This document shows positions 26,768 to 37,032 of a stretch of DNA of 64,000 nt, piece after piece; within the stretch, counting starts at the first letter, position 1, and each line of letters opens with the position of its first letter. Origin of the DNA: Salinisphaera hydrothermalis C41B8 (GTDB lineage Bacteria; Pseudomonadota; Gammaproteobacteria; Nevskiales; Salinisphaeraceae); NCBI RefSeq assembly GCF_000732535.1, contig NZ_APNK01000013.1, positions 29,804 to 93,803 on the forward strand, written 5' to 3'. Under the pieces are notes generated by a model. It worked only from the letters and a program-made list of their open reading frames with translations, was not told the DNA's origin and searched no databases. The translations under genes and the position numbers were made by a program.

Positions 26768-27487
26768 TTAGTAATCGCGGCTACCGGCCCGCATACGACG
26801 ATAGACGCCGTAGTGCTGGTCGAGATGTTCGCGCATGGCGAGATCGGCGTCTTCCGGCTCGCCGCGCTCGATAGCCTGAAAAATCCGTTCGTGCGCCGCC
26901 AGCGCGATACGATCCTGCCCCGGTTGTTCGAGCGCCACCGCACGGCGATCGTCGAGCCACTGGGCCATGGCATCGTGTACGGCGGTATAAACCGGATTGC
27001 CCGGAATCGCCGCGATCACGCGATGAAACGCAATATCGGTACGCTTGAACTCGGCTTCGTCACCAACCGCTGCCGCATTGGCTGCCAGCGCCGCGTGGAG
27101 CGCTTCGACATCTTCCGCGCGAGCCTGCCCTGCCGCTTGGCGGGCCATGGCGGTTTCGAAAACAGCGCGGGCCTCCTGGAAATGATGCTGACCGGCCACG
27201 CTCGACAACAAATGCCCCATCACGCCGGATAGCCCTTCGAGCACGACGGCGGGCGTTGGCCGGATTACCTGGGCACGCGACCCACTGGCCAGCGCGACCA
27301 ACCCCATTTTTTCGAGCGCGAAAAGTGCCTCGCGAATCGTGGGACGACCGACGCCGAACTGCGCCATGAGCGCGCGCTCCGACGGCAGGCGATCCCCCGG
27401 CTTGAAGTGCTCGGAGACGATATCGTGCTCGAGCTGGCGGGTGACCTGGTCGGAAAGTTTCGTGCGTTCGATCTGGTATCGGGCCAT
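26768..27487 (-). CDS. FadR-subfamily GntR transcriptional regulator
   Basis: The protein is 239 residues long from the ATG at 27487. A winged helix-turn-helix (about 8-75, LPSERALMAQFGVGRPTIREAL) is followed by an all-helical FCD ligand-binding domain. Metal-binding residues of that domain are seen in the FHRVIAAI and HERIFQAI regions and the final MREHLDQHY. FCD regulators sense organic and sugar acids. The gene lies between the dehydratase and the transporter operon, so it probably controls both. An in-frame upstream start at 27610 adds 41 residues without family support. Confidence 0.9.
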   Translation of the reverse strand: MARYQIERTKLSDQVTRQLEHDIVSEHFKPGDRLPSERALMAQFGVGRPTIREALFALEKMGLVALASGSRAQVIRPTPAVVLEGLSGVMGHLLSSVAGQHHFQEARAVFETAMARQAAGQARAEDVEALHAALAANAAAVGDEAEFKRTDIAFHRVIAAIPGNPVYTAVHDAMAQWLDDRRAVALEQPGQDRIALAAHERIFQAIERGEPEDADLAMREHLDQHYGVYRRMRAGSRDY

Positions 27488-27791
27488 GGCATTCGCTTCG
27501 AAGAACGCATCCGGGATGCGTCGTACGGTTTCGGGACAAAGGGCACCAGCTCCCACGCTGGCTGATGCGCAGCACCCGTCGACAAGTCGACACTCTGCCG
27601 CCAGTTGCATCGTGCAACAAGCCGGGCCTAAACGAGCGGTCTAAGACCAAAGCGTATGTTGCTCATAGAGAGCCCCGCTGTTAGACATAACACGACTGGT
27701 ATAACAGGCTGACAGGCTGGAGTGAACTCCGGGCTCGACGTTATGCCGGCACCACCACAACAAAGACTCGGCATCTCGGAGGAGACACGAT
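27488..27791 (+). promoter_or_regulatory. Control region before the ABC transporter operon
   Basis: This 304-base gap separates the regulator and the transporter operon. It carries the palindrome TGTTA-GACA-TAACA (27679-27692) and the operator word TGGTATAACAG (27697-27707) about 90 bases before the first transporter start. GGAG before 27792 is the ribosome-binding site (GGAGGAGACACGAT). I see no gene in it. Confidence 0.55.
27697..27707 (+). promoter_or_regulatory. Candidate FadR/GntR-type operator, site 2
   Basis: TGGTATAACAG is an exact copy of the word at 25015-25025. It lies four bases after a TGTTA/TAACA palindrome, which could be a second half-site or a second operator. Confidence 0.5.
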
Positions 27792-28886
27792 ATGAAACGA
27801 AGGGACCTTCTCGTACAGGCCGCCGGCGGCCTCGGTTCGGCCATGCTGCTCGGCGCGCTGCCGTCGATGGCCTGGGCCGACAACTCGGCCTGCTACAAGG
27901 CCTGGAGCGGCAGCACCAAGATGTTCTCCTGGCCGCATACCAAAAAGCCGCCGTATCGAATCGCGCTCAGCAATTCGTACATCGGCAACGAATGGCGCGC
28001 CGAGATGGCGACCATCGCGAAGATGTACGCCAACCGTCCGGAGGTCAAAAAGCTGATCAAGGACTTCAAGATTTCCAGCGCCGGCAATGACGTCAACGCC
28101 CAGATCGCGCAGATCAACCAGATGATCCTGTCCGGCGTGGACGCCATCGTGCTCGACGCCGCCAGCCCGACCGGATTGAATTCGACCATCGAACGAGCCG
28201 CGAACGCCGGCGTGCTTGTGGTGTCCTTCGACAACGTCGTGACCACCGACAAGGCGATCACGATCAACCAGGACCAGTTCGACATGGGCAAGCGCTGGGC
28301 CGATTTCGTGATCAAGCACACCGGCGGCAAGGGCCATGTGTTGGTGGTCCGCGGCGTGGCCGGCACCTTCGTCGACCAGCAGCGCTACAAGGGCGGCAAG
28401 TCGGTATTCGACAAACACCCCGACATCAAGACTACCGAGGTCTACGGCAACTGGGATAACGGCACGGCCCAGAAAGTCACGGCCAATGCCATTGCCTCGG
28501 GCGCCAAGTTCGACGCGGTGTGGAGCGAAGGCGGCGACAGCGGCGTGGTCAACGCATTCAAGCAGCACGGGCTCAAGATGCCGCCGATCGCCGGCGAGGC
28601 CGAGAACGGCTTCCGCCTCGCAGCCGCCAAGGACGGCTTCCCGATGATGTCGATCGGCCAGTCGGCCGGTCTGGTCGCGCTCTCGATGAAGGTCGCGCTC
28701 AGCGTATTGCAGGGCGAGAAGGTGCCCCAGTCGATCCAGTCGCCGCTGAATATCGTGACCAACGACAACCTCGAAAAAGGGAAGAATTACTTCACCGGCG
28801 TGCCGGACAGTTTCTTCGACGGGGTGAGCGTGCCCGATTGCGGTCTGCACTTCGACGCCAAACAGGTCTACCACGGCATCGACTGA
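27792..28886 (+). CDS. Sugar ABC transporter, periplasmic binding protein
   Basis: The protein of 364 residues is a type I periplasmic binding protein of the ribose/galactose family. The signal peptide (1-29, cut at AWA-DNS) begins MKRRDLLVQA; the twin arginine followed by D-L-L could make it a Tat substrate. The mature part has the family patterns RIALSNSYIGNEWRAEM, GVDAIVLDAAS and DAVWSEGGDSGVVNAF. It heads a transporter operon of four genes plus a lactonase. The ligand cannot be read from the sequence; the enzymes around it suggest a sugar acid, lactone or parent sugar. Confidence 0.92.
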   Translation: MKRRDLLVQAAGGLGSAMLLGALPSMAWADNSACYKAWSGSTKMFSWPHTKKPPYRIALSNSYIGNEWRAEMATIAKMYANRPEVKKLIKDFKISSAGNDVNAQIAQINQMILSGVDAIVLDAASPTGLNSTIERAANAGVLVVSFDNVVTTDKAITINQDQFDMGKRWADFVIKHTGGKGHVLVVRGVAGTFVDQQRYKGGKSVFDKHPDIKTTEVYGNWDNGTAQKVTANAIASGAKFDAVWSEGGDSGVVNAFKQHGLKMPPIAGEAENGFRLAAAKDGFPMMSIGQSAGLVALSMKVALSVLQGEKVPQSIQSPLNIVTNDNLEKGKNYFTGVPDSFFDGVSVPDCGLHFDAKQVYHGID

Positions 28887-28907
28887 TCCGGCGACCGTCC
28901 GTACGAC

Positions 28908-28933
28908 GGGCGGGTGCCGACAAGCACCCGCCC
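28908..28933 (+). terminator. Intra-operon hairpin after the binding-protein gene
   Basis: GGGCGGGTGC, loop CGACAA, GCACCCGCCC form a perfect 10-base stem, followed after nine bases by four T. In binding-protein operons such hairpins often protect the upstream mRNA or partly end transcription, giving more binding protein than membrane parts. Confidence 0.7.
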
Positions 28934-28958
28934 TTCGAGGCCTTTTGTGTAACCGACT

Positions 28959-30557
28959 ATGAGCCCTCCCATGGCCGATTCATCCGAATCCGGCGCGTTC
29001 AACGATGCGCCGGCCCTCGAAGCGAGCGGCATCGCCAAACACTTCGCCGGCACCATCGCCCTCGACGACGCCGATTTCAGTTGTCGTCGCGGCGAGGTCC
29101 ACGTGCTCCTCGGCGCCAACGGCGCGGGTAAGAGCACCCTGGTCAAGATTCTCTGCGGCGTGCAGCCGCCGGACGCGGGTACGATTCGCTTGGCGGGCGA
29201 GCCAGTCAAGCTCGAGAATCCGATCCGGGCCGCCGAACTCGGCGTGGCCGCCGTATTTCAGGAGCTGTCCCTGGCGCCGCATCTGACGGTGGCCGAGAAC
29301 ATCATGCTCGCGCACGAACCGACCGGGCCGCTCGGCCAGATCCGCGGTCGCGAACTCCGCCGCCGGGTAACCGAGCTGTTCGAGCAGATCGGCATCGATC
29401 ACATCAAACCGAACACGCTAACCGGGCGGCTGACGCTGGCCGATCAGCAGCTCGTCGAGATCGCCAAGGCACTCTCCCACGACCCGAAGACGCTGATCGT
29501 CGACGAAGGCACGTCGGCGCTCGGCCAGGAAGAGGTCCGGCGGCTGTTCGATCTGCTGGGCCGGCTGCGTGAGCGCGGCACGGCCATCATCTTCATTTCG
29601 CACCGCATGGCCGAAGTCCGCGAAATCGCCGACCGGCTGACGGTGTTCCGCAATGGCACCAACGTCGGTACGGTCGACGCTGCGGACATGGACGAGAGTC
29701 ATCTCGTCGAACTGATGCTCGGTGAACGCATCGAGCAATCGTTTCCCGAGCGCGCGCCGCGACCGACCGATAACGACATTCTGCTCGACGTAGACCATCT
29801 GAGCGCAGGCGAGCTGTTGCATGACATCAGTTTTCAGCTGCGGCGTGGTGAAGTCCTGGGTATCGCCGGCCTCGAGGGCCAGGGCCAGGGGGATCTGCTG
29901 CTGGCGTTGTTCGGCATGGTCCGTCGCCTGTCCGGCGACGTTCGTGTTGCCGGCAAGCCCGTGAATCTGGGCTCGCCCTGGAAGGCGATCCGGGCCGGAT
30001 TCGCGCTCATTCCGGAAGACCGGAAAACGCAGGGTCTGCTCCAGCCCCAGTCGCTGCGCGAGAACATCGCGCTTGCCAGCCTGAAGAACCTGAGCCGCGG
30101 CGGGCTGATTGACCGCGCGCGCGAACGCCGTACCGCCGACGAAGGCATGAAGCGCATGGAGATCAAGGCGGCGAGCATGGAAACGCCGGTCGCCGCGCTG
30201 TCCGGCGGTAACCAGCAGAAGGTGGTCATTGCCAAGTGGCTGGAGACCGGCGGCGATATCTTTCTGTTTTACGACCCCACCCGCGGCGTCGACGTGGGCA
30301 CCAAGCGTGCCTTCTACGAACTGATCGGCGAACTCGCGCGGGCCGGCAAGGCGGTGATGCTCTACAGCACCGAACTGTCCGAACTGGTCGGCGTTTGTCA
30401 TCGCGTGCTGGTCATGAACGACCGCCGCATCGCCGAAACCCTCGAGGATACGGACATTACGGAAAACGCCATCCTCGCCGCCTCGCTGGGCGTGCGCGAG
30501 CGTGCCGGCGCCGACGCCGAGCCGGCCGCCACTCGGAACATCGGAGCCGCCTCGTGA
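28959..30557 (+). CDS. Sugar ABC transporter, duplicated ATP-binding protein
   Basis: The protein of 532 residues has two nucleotide-binding domains in the RbsA/MglA layout. Domain 1 has Walker A GANGAGKS (52-59) and a Walker B region reading LIVDEGTSAL (D182, E183) where DEP is usual. Domain 2 has the degenerate Walker A GLEGQGQGD, normal for this family, a complete signature LSGGNQQKVVIAKWL and FYDPTRGVDVG (438-446), so the usual Asp-Glu of Walker B is Tyr-Asp. It energises uptake by the two permeases that follow. The start could be 28959 or 28971. Its stop overlaps the next start (GTGA). Confidence 0.92.
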   Translation: MSPPMADSSESGAFNDAPALEASGIAKHFAGTIALDDADFSCRRGEVHVLLGANGAGKSTLVKILCGVQPPDAGTIRLAGEPVKLENPIRAAELGVAAVFQELSLAPHLTVAENIMLAHEPTGPLGQIRGRELRRRVTELFEQIGIDHIKPNTLTGRLTLADQQLVEIAKALSHDPKTLIVDEGTSALGQEEVRRLFDLLGRLRERGTAIIFISHRMAEVREIADRLTVFRNGTNVGTVDAADMDESHLVELMLGERIEQSFPERAPRPTDNDILLDVDHLSAGELLHDISFQLRRGEVLGIAGLEGQGQGDLLLALFGMVRRLSGDVRVAGKPVNLGSPWKAIRAGFALIPEDRKTQGLLQPQSLRENIALASLKNLSRGGLIDRARERRTADEGMKRMEIKAASMETPVAALSGGNQQKVVIAKWLETGGDIFLFYDPTRGVDVGTKRAFYELIGELARAGKAVMLYSTELSELVGVCHRVLVMNDRRIAETLEDTDITENAILAASLGVRERAGADAEPAATRNIGAAS

Positions 30558-31513
30558 TCATCGAACGCTATTACAGTTCCCTGACCGCCGTCATCGGCCT
30601 CGTGCTGCTGGCGATCCTATTCGCCTACATCCAGCCGATGATTCTCTCGCCGTTCGGCGTCACCATGTCGGCCAACCAGGGCACCACGCTGGCGCTGGCC
30701 GCCCTCGCGCAGCTCGTAGTGGTGCTGACGGGCGGCGTGGATCTGTCGGTCGGTGCGATGGTCGGCCTGACCAATGCGATCGCGGCCACTTATATGGGTA
30801 CCCACCCGGCGATCGCCACCCTGGTGATCATCGGCACCCTGTTCGCCGGCACCCTGGCCGGATTCGTCAACGGGCTGATCGTGGCCTACGGGCGTATTCA
30901 GCCGATCATCGTCACGCTGGCCACGCTCTATATCTATACCGGCATCGGCCTGGTCGTGCGTCCACAGCCAGGCGGGAGCGTGCCCAGCGGGTTCGCCAAC
31001 GCGCTGACCGGCTCCTGGGGCTATCTGCCGTACGGGCTGATCTTTCTGCTCGTGGTGGTCGGTGTCGCCTGGGTGCCCCTGATGCGTTCGCGGCTCGGCC
31101 GGGCGATCAAGGCGGTCGGCGATAACCGCAACGGCGCGCGTGTGTCCGGCATCTCGGTCGCCCGGACCGAGCTCTGGGCCTATACCGCCGGCGGTTTCTT
31201 TGCGGCCTGCGCCGGCATCTTCCTGACCGCCCAGACGACCTCCGGCGATCCGACCATCGGCACCAGCTATACGCTGAACTCGGTGGCCGCCGTGGTATTC
31301 GGCGGCGCGGTGCTCGGCGGCGGGCGAGGCGTGGCGCTCGGCCCGATCTGCGGCGCCTATTTCCTGTCGCTGCTGATCAGCGTGTTGTTCGCCAGCGGCG
31401 TATCGCCCTTCTATCAGAACCTGCTGCAGGGCGCGATTCTCGTGATCGTGCTGGCCGCCGCCAACGTCTGGCGGCTGCGCACGCGGCACTGGCTCAACGT
31501 GATGTCCAACTAG
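30554..31513 (+). CDS. Sugar ABC transporter permease 1
   Basis: The RbsC-type inner-membrane permease of 319 residues has about eight to ten hydrophobic segments and the family motifs LTGGVDLSVGAMVGL, GRIQPIIVTLATLYIYTG and the cytoplasmic contact loop AVGDNRNGARVSGI. The GTG start at 30554 overlaps the ATPase stop by four bases; the longer frame from 30236 lies inside that gene. It forms one half of the channel with the next gene product. Confidence 0.9.
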   Translation: MIIERYYSSLTAVIGLVLLAILFAYIQPMILSPFGVTMSANQGTTLALAALAQLVVVLTGGVDLSVGAMVGLTNAIAATYMGTHPAIATLVIIGTLFAGTLAGFVNGLIVAYGRIQPIIVTLATLYIYTGIGLVVRPQPGGSVPSGFANALTGSWGYLPYGLIFLLVVVGVAWVPLMRSRLGRAIKAVGDNRNGARVSGISVARTELWAYTAGGFFAACAGIFLTAQTTSGDPTIGTSYTLNSVAAVVFGGAVLGGGRGVALGPICGAYFLSLLISVLFASGVSPFYQNLLQGAILVIVLAAANVWRLRTRHWLNVMSN

Positions 31514-31515
31514 AT

Positions 31516-32490
31516 ATGAACAACGTATCCGAATCCAAACGTGCGGTGGCACTACCGTCCTGGCTGCTCCAGGGCGTGACCATCTCCTATATCCTGCTGG
31601 TCGTGCTGTTCGCGCTCGCCGCAGCGATCAATCCGCACTACGCCTCGTGGGACAATATCCGCAATCTGCTACAGATCGGCGCTTTCATCGGCGTGATCGC
31701 GGTCGGCCAGACGCTGGTCATCATCACCGGCCAGATCGATCTGTCGGTGCCGTGGAATCTGACCTTCTCGGCGATCCTGATGGCGACCCTGATCAGCCAT
31801 GGAACCAGCACGCCGGTCGCCATCGCCGCCGCGCTGGCCTCGGGCACGCTGGTGGGCATGTTCAATTCGATCGGCACGGCGATATTCCGTATCCATTCGC
31901 TGGTCTGGACGCTGGGCACCAATGCGCTGATGCAGGGCGCGACGCTGGTCTATACCCATGCGCAACCGCCCAAGGTCGATGTGCCTCCGTTCATCCGGGC
32001 GCTGGGCGCCGGCAATCTTTGGGGTATTCCGGTGCCGCTCATGGTGTGGATCGTGGCTGCGATATTCGCGCTGGTGATCCTCCATCAGACGCGCTTCGGC
32101 CGTTATCTGTATGCCATCGGTAACAACGAATCGGCCCTGTTCCTGTCCGGCGTGGACAGTCGCAAGGTCTATCTCGGCGCCTATGCGATCTCCGGCTTCT
32201 GTGCCGCGCTTGCCGGCATCATGCTCACCGGCTATTCGTCGCAGACCTATCTCGGCATGGGTAGCGACTATCTGCTGGTGCCGGTGGCCGCGGTGATCAT
32301 CGGCGGGACCAATATCATGGGCGGGTCCGGCGGCTATCTGGGTTCGATTTCCGGCGCGATGATCGTCGTGCTGCTGCAGTCGGTCCTCTCGACCGTCCAG
32401 ATCCAGGAAGCGGGGAAGAACATCATCTTCGGCTCGATCATCATCGTGCTGTTGCTGCTATACGGTCGCGAGAAACTCAGCACCCACTGA
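31516..32490 (+). CDS. Sugar ABC transporter permease 2
   Basis: The second RbsC-type permease (324 residues) has the motifs ITGQIDLSVPWNLTF, GLVW-like RIHSLVWTLGTNALMQG and the EAA-like loop AIGNNESALFLSGVD. It starts three bases after permease 1. The two permeases differ in sequence, so the channel is probably a heterodimer rather than the homodimer of classic RbsC. Strong hydrophobicity across the length supports about nine membrane helices. Confidence 0.9.
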   Translation: MNNVSESKRAVALPSWLLQGVTISYILLVVLFALAAAINPHYASWDNIRNLLQIGAFIGVIAVGQTLVIITGQIDLSVPWNLTFSAILMATLISHGTSTPVAIAAALASGTLVGMFNSIGTAIFRIHSLVWTLGTNALMQGATLVYTHAQPPKVDVPPFIRALGAGNLWGIPVPLMVWIVAAIFALVILHQTRFGRYLYAIGNNESALFLSGVDSRKVYLGAYAISGFCAALAGIMLTGYSSQTYLGMGSDYLLVPVAAVIIGGTNIMGGSGGYLGSISGAMIVVLLQSVLSTVQIQEAGKNIIFGSIIIVLLLLYGREKLSTH

Positions 32491-32512
32491 TCCAAACCGA
32501 GGGAGTCGCGCG

Positions 32513-33421
32513 ATGAGCGACACGATCGAATATCTCGATCCGCGTTTCTACGATCTGACGCAGCCGAATGCGCATCTGGAACAACTGCATACCGGCTCGC
32601 TATGGTGCGAGGGACCGGTTTATATCGCCGATGCGGACGTCGTGCTCTGGAGCGATATTCCCAACGACCGCATCCTGCGCTGGACGCCGGCCGGCGACGT
32701 CGGCGTGTTCCGCCAGCCCAGCCGGCACGCCAACGGCCATACCCGCGATCGACAGGGCCGACTGATCAGCTGCGAGCACGGCGGCCGGCAGGTCACCCGG
32801 ACCGAGCACGACGGTCGCGTCACGGTACTGGCCGACCGCTATAACGGCGGTCGGCTGAATTCGCCCAACGACGTGGTCGTGGCCTCGGACGACAGCGTCT
32901 GGTTCACCGACCCGCCCTACGGCATCCTGAGCGACTACGAAGGCCACAAGGCCGAATCGGAACAGGCCGGTTGTTTCGTGTTTCGTCTCGACCCGCATTC
33001 TGGCGAGCTGACGGTCGTCGCCGACGATTTCGTGCGACCTAACGGGCTGGCGTTCTCACCGGACGAACGAACGCTGTATATCTCCGACACCGCCCGCTCG
33101 CACGATCCGAACGGTCATCATCATATCCGGGCCTTCGATGTCGTCGACGGTGGCCGGCTGGAGAATTCGCGCGTCTTCGCCGTGGTCGAGCCCGGCGTGT
33201 CCGATGGCTTTCGCGTGGATACCGACGGCAATATCTGGACCAGCGCGGGCGACGGCGTCCAGTGCTTCGCGCCCGAGGGCACGCTGCTCGGCAAGATCCA
33301 CGTACCCGAGGCCGTCTCCAATCTCACCTTCGGCGGGCCGCGGCGAAATCGCTTGTTTATCACCGCCAGTAGCTCGCTGTACGCGATCTACGTGGCCCAG
33401 ACCGGCGTCCAATGGCCCTAG
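32513..33421 (+). CDS. SMP-30/gluconolactonase family lactonase
   Basis: The protein of 302 residues is a six-bladed beta-propeller. Metal-site residues are visible in LWCEGPVYI (Glu), RLNSPNDVVVASDDSVWFTDPPYG (given by its parts; Asn and Asp) and LYISDTA (Asp), with VRPNGLAFSPDE between them. The family opens sugar lactones such as gluconolactone or arabinonolactone. It follows the transporter after 22 bases, so it is probably co-transcribed. There is no signal peptide, so a lactone would be opened in the cytosol after uptake or after oxidation of a sugar. Confidence 0.9.
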   Translation: MSDTIEYLDPRFYDLTQPNAHLEQLHTGSLWCEGPVYIADADVVLWSDIPNDRILRWTPAGDVGVFRQPSRHANGHTRDRQGRLISCEHGGRQVTRTEHDGRVTVLADRYNGGRLNSPNDVVVASDDSVWFTDPPYGILSDYEGHKAESEQAGCFVFRLDPHSGELTVVADDFVRPNGLAFSPDERTLYISDTARSHDPNGHHHIRAFDVVDGGRLENSRVFAVVEPGVSDGFRVDTDGNIWTSAGDGVQCFAPEGTLLGKIHVPEAVSNLTFGGPRRNRLFITASSSLYAIYVAQTGVQWP

Positions 33422-33432
33422 CTTGAAACGCG

Positions 33433-33846
33433 CTAACTGGCCGAGGTGAGCGTCACCACGACCTGACGCGTATGCCGCGAACTGCGGTGTTCGTAGAGAT
33501 AAATACCCTGCCAGGTGCCGAGATTCAGTCGGCCGTCGGTGATCGGTACGGTCACGTCCATGCCGGTGAGGATCGAACGGATATGGCCGGGCATGTCGTC
33601 CGGGCCTTCCATGGTATGCACATACATCGGATCGCCGTCCGGCACCGTGCGGCTCATCCAGGTCTCGACGTCCTCACGCACGGTCGGATCCGCGTTCTCG
33701 CAGATCATCAGACTGGCCGAGGTGTGCTTGATGAACACATGCGCCAGCCCGGTCTCGATGCCGGCATCGCGCACCACGGCATCGATATCGCGCGTGATGT
33801 CCCGGGTCGAACGGCCGGGCGTGTCGTAGGTCAGCGTCTGTTGCAT
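33433..33846 (-). CDS. yjbQ: YjbQ family protein
   Basis: The protein has 137 residues with the UPF0047/YjbQ motifs GLAHVFIKHTSASLMICENADP, given by its ends HVFIKHTSAS and CENADP, then the HTMEGPDDMPGHI loop and GTWQGIYLYEHR. The conserved histidines cluster at a metal site. E. coli YjbQ has promiscuous thiamine-phosphate synthase activity, and the true role is not settled. It converges on the SMP-30 gene with 11 bases between the stops. Confidence 0.9.
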   Translation of the reverse strand: MQQTLTYDTPGRSTRDITRDIDAVVRDAGIETGLAHVFIKHTSASLMICENADPTVREDVETWMSRTVPDGDPMYVHTMEGPDDMPGHIRSILTGMDVTVPITDGRLNLGTWQGIYLYEHRSSRHTRQVVVTLTSAS

Positions 33847-33970
33847 GGCTTCAAGGGACTCCAGAATACTGCACTACAGGCTAACGCGCTCGGCAAATCC
33901 TGTGTGCCGGATCGACTCTCTTATCTCCCGCGCAGAAAATGTCGCTGGAAAGTGCAATTTCCGTAAGACA

Positions 33971-34089
33971 AGTCCGCAAATGAACGCTAAAAACGCAAAT
34001 GAAGTCATAATTTTTAGATATGAACTTTCGTTCACCGAACCGCTTCGTTCAATGTTTTATTTGCGCTCATTCGCGTTCATTTGCGGACT
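33971..34089. repeat. 119-base AT-richer palindromic element
   Basis: A 17-base arm at 33971-33987 (AGTCCGCAAATGAACGC) is perfectly inverted at 34073-34089. A second inner pair around ACGCAAATGA and TTATTTGCGCTCATT extends it. The interior is clearly richer in A and T than the surrounding genes. The end GTCCGCAAAT also begins repeat copies near 60895, so it probably belongs to the same dispersed family. It sits between the yjbQ and gatB genes, just past the gatB stop. Confidence 0.7.
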
Positions 34090-34103
34090 GCAAACAGACC
34101 GTC

Positions 34104-35561
34104 CTAAGCCATCGCGTTGAGCTTCTCGACCATCATCTGGTTGACTTCCTTGGGATTGGCCTTGCCCTTGGAGGCTTTCATCACCTGGCCGACGAGGAAG
34201 CCGACGACCTTGGTCTTGCCGTCCAGATACTGCTGGACCTGATCCGGGTTGTTGGCGATCGCCTCGTCGACGAACGACTCGATCGCGCCGCTGTCGGTGA
34301 TCTGCTTCAGCCCCTTGGCTTCGATGATCGCATCGGCGGATTCGCCCTCGCCGGCCACCAGGGCGTCGAAGACCTGCTTGGCGATCTTGCCGGAGATGGT
34401 GTTGTCGTCGACCCGCGCAATCAATCCGCCGAGCTGGGCGGCGCTGACCGGCGCCTCGCCAATCGACAGCCCGTCGCGGTTGAGCACGCCGGCCAGTTCG
34501 GTATTGATCCAGTTCGAGGCCGGCTTGCCGAGTTTGGCCTTGTCGGCCCCGGCTGCGGCCACGGTCGCCTCGAAATAATCGGCCCAGACGCGCGACGCGG
34601 TGAGTGCTGCGGCATCGGCCGTGGACAGGCCGTATTCGGCCTCGAACCGCTCTGCCTTGGCGCCGGGCAATTCCGGCAGCTCGGCGCGTGCCGCTTCGAT
34701 GAACGCCGCGTCGATCGCCACCGGCAGCAGATCCGGATCGGGGAAGTAGCGATAGTCGTGGGCTTCTTCCTTGCTCCGCATCGAACGGGTTTCGCCCGTC
34801 GTGGGATCGAACAGGCGGGTTTCCTGCACGATCTTGCCGCCGCCCTCGATCACGTCGATCTGGCGCTCGATCTCGTACTCGATCGCTTTTTCCAGGAACC
34901 GAAACGAGTTGACGTTCTTGGTCTCGGTGCGGGTGCCGAACTCGGCCGAGCCGACCGGGCGCACGGAGACGTTGGCATCCACGCGAAACGAGCCTTCCTG
35001 CATGTTGCCGTCGCAGATGCCGAGATAGGTCACCAGCGAGTGCAGCTTGCGGGCATAGGCCGCCGCCTCGGCCGCGCTGGAGATCTCCGGCTCCGAGACA
35101 CACTCCACCAGCGGCGTGCCGGCACGGTTGAGATCGATGCCGGTAGCGCGATCGAACACGTCGTGCAACGACTTGCCGGCGTCTTCTTCCAGATGCGCGC
35201 GGGTAATACCGATGCGCTTGGTCGCGCCCTCGCCCACGGTGATATCCAGATGGCCGTTGGCCACGATCGGCAGCTCGAACTGGCTGATCTGGTAGCCCTT
35301 GGGCAGATCGGGATAGAAATAATGCTTGCGCGCGAACACGGATCGCGGCGCGATATCGGCATTGATGGCCAGGCCGAACAGGGTCGCCATGCGAATCACC
35401 TGTTCGTTGATCACCGGCAGCACGCCCGGCATGGCCACGTCGACCGCGTTGGCCTGGGTGTTCGGCTCGGCCCCGTAGGCCGTCGGCGCGGAAGAGAAAA
35501 TCTTGCTCTGTGTCGCGAGCTGGATATGCACTTCCAGCCCGATCACGGCTTCCCAGTTCAT
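34104..35561 (-). CDS. gatB: Asp/Glu-tRNA amidotransferase subunit B
   Basis: The GatB subunit (485 residues) binds the mischarged tRNA and activates the acid side chain with ATP. The N-terminal cradle starts [15 protein letters not shown], with the GMPGVLP-like [13 protein letters not shown] and [15 protein letters not shown]. The C-terminal YqeY-like tail ends [18 protein letters not shown]. The ATG at 35561 has AGGA nine bases upstream and gives the family start; an ATG at 35594 lies inside gatA. Presence of gatCAB implies that Gln-tRNA or Asn-tRNA is made at least partly by the indirect route. Confidence 0.96.
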   Translation of the reverse strand: MNWEAVIGLEVHIQLATQSKIFSSAPTAYGAEPNTQANAVDVAMPGVLPVINEQVIRMATLFGLAINADIAPRSVFARKHYFYPDLPKGYQISQFELPIVANGHLDITVGEGATKRIGITRAHLEEDAGKSLHDVFDRATGIDLNRAGTPLVECVSEPEISSAAEAAAYARKLHSLVTYLGICDGNMQEGSFRVDANVSVRPVGSAEFGTRTETKNVNSFRFLEKAIEYEIERQIDVIEGGGKIVQETRLFDPTTGETRSMRSKEEAHDYRYFPDPDLLPVAIDAAFIEAARAELPELPGAKAERFEAEYGLSTADAAALTASRVWADYFEATVAAAGADKAKLGKPASNWINTELAGVLNRDGLSIGEAPVSAAQLGGLIARVDDNTISGKIAKQVFDALVAGEGESADAIIEAKGLKQITDSGAIESFVDEAIANNPDQVQQYLDGKTKVVGFLVGQVMKASKGKANPKEVNQMMVEKLNAMA

Positions 35562-35586
35562 GGCGTATTCCTCGGCTGGGCCAGCT

Positions 35587-37028
<1,442 letters not shown>

Positions 37029-37032
<4 letters not shown>

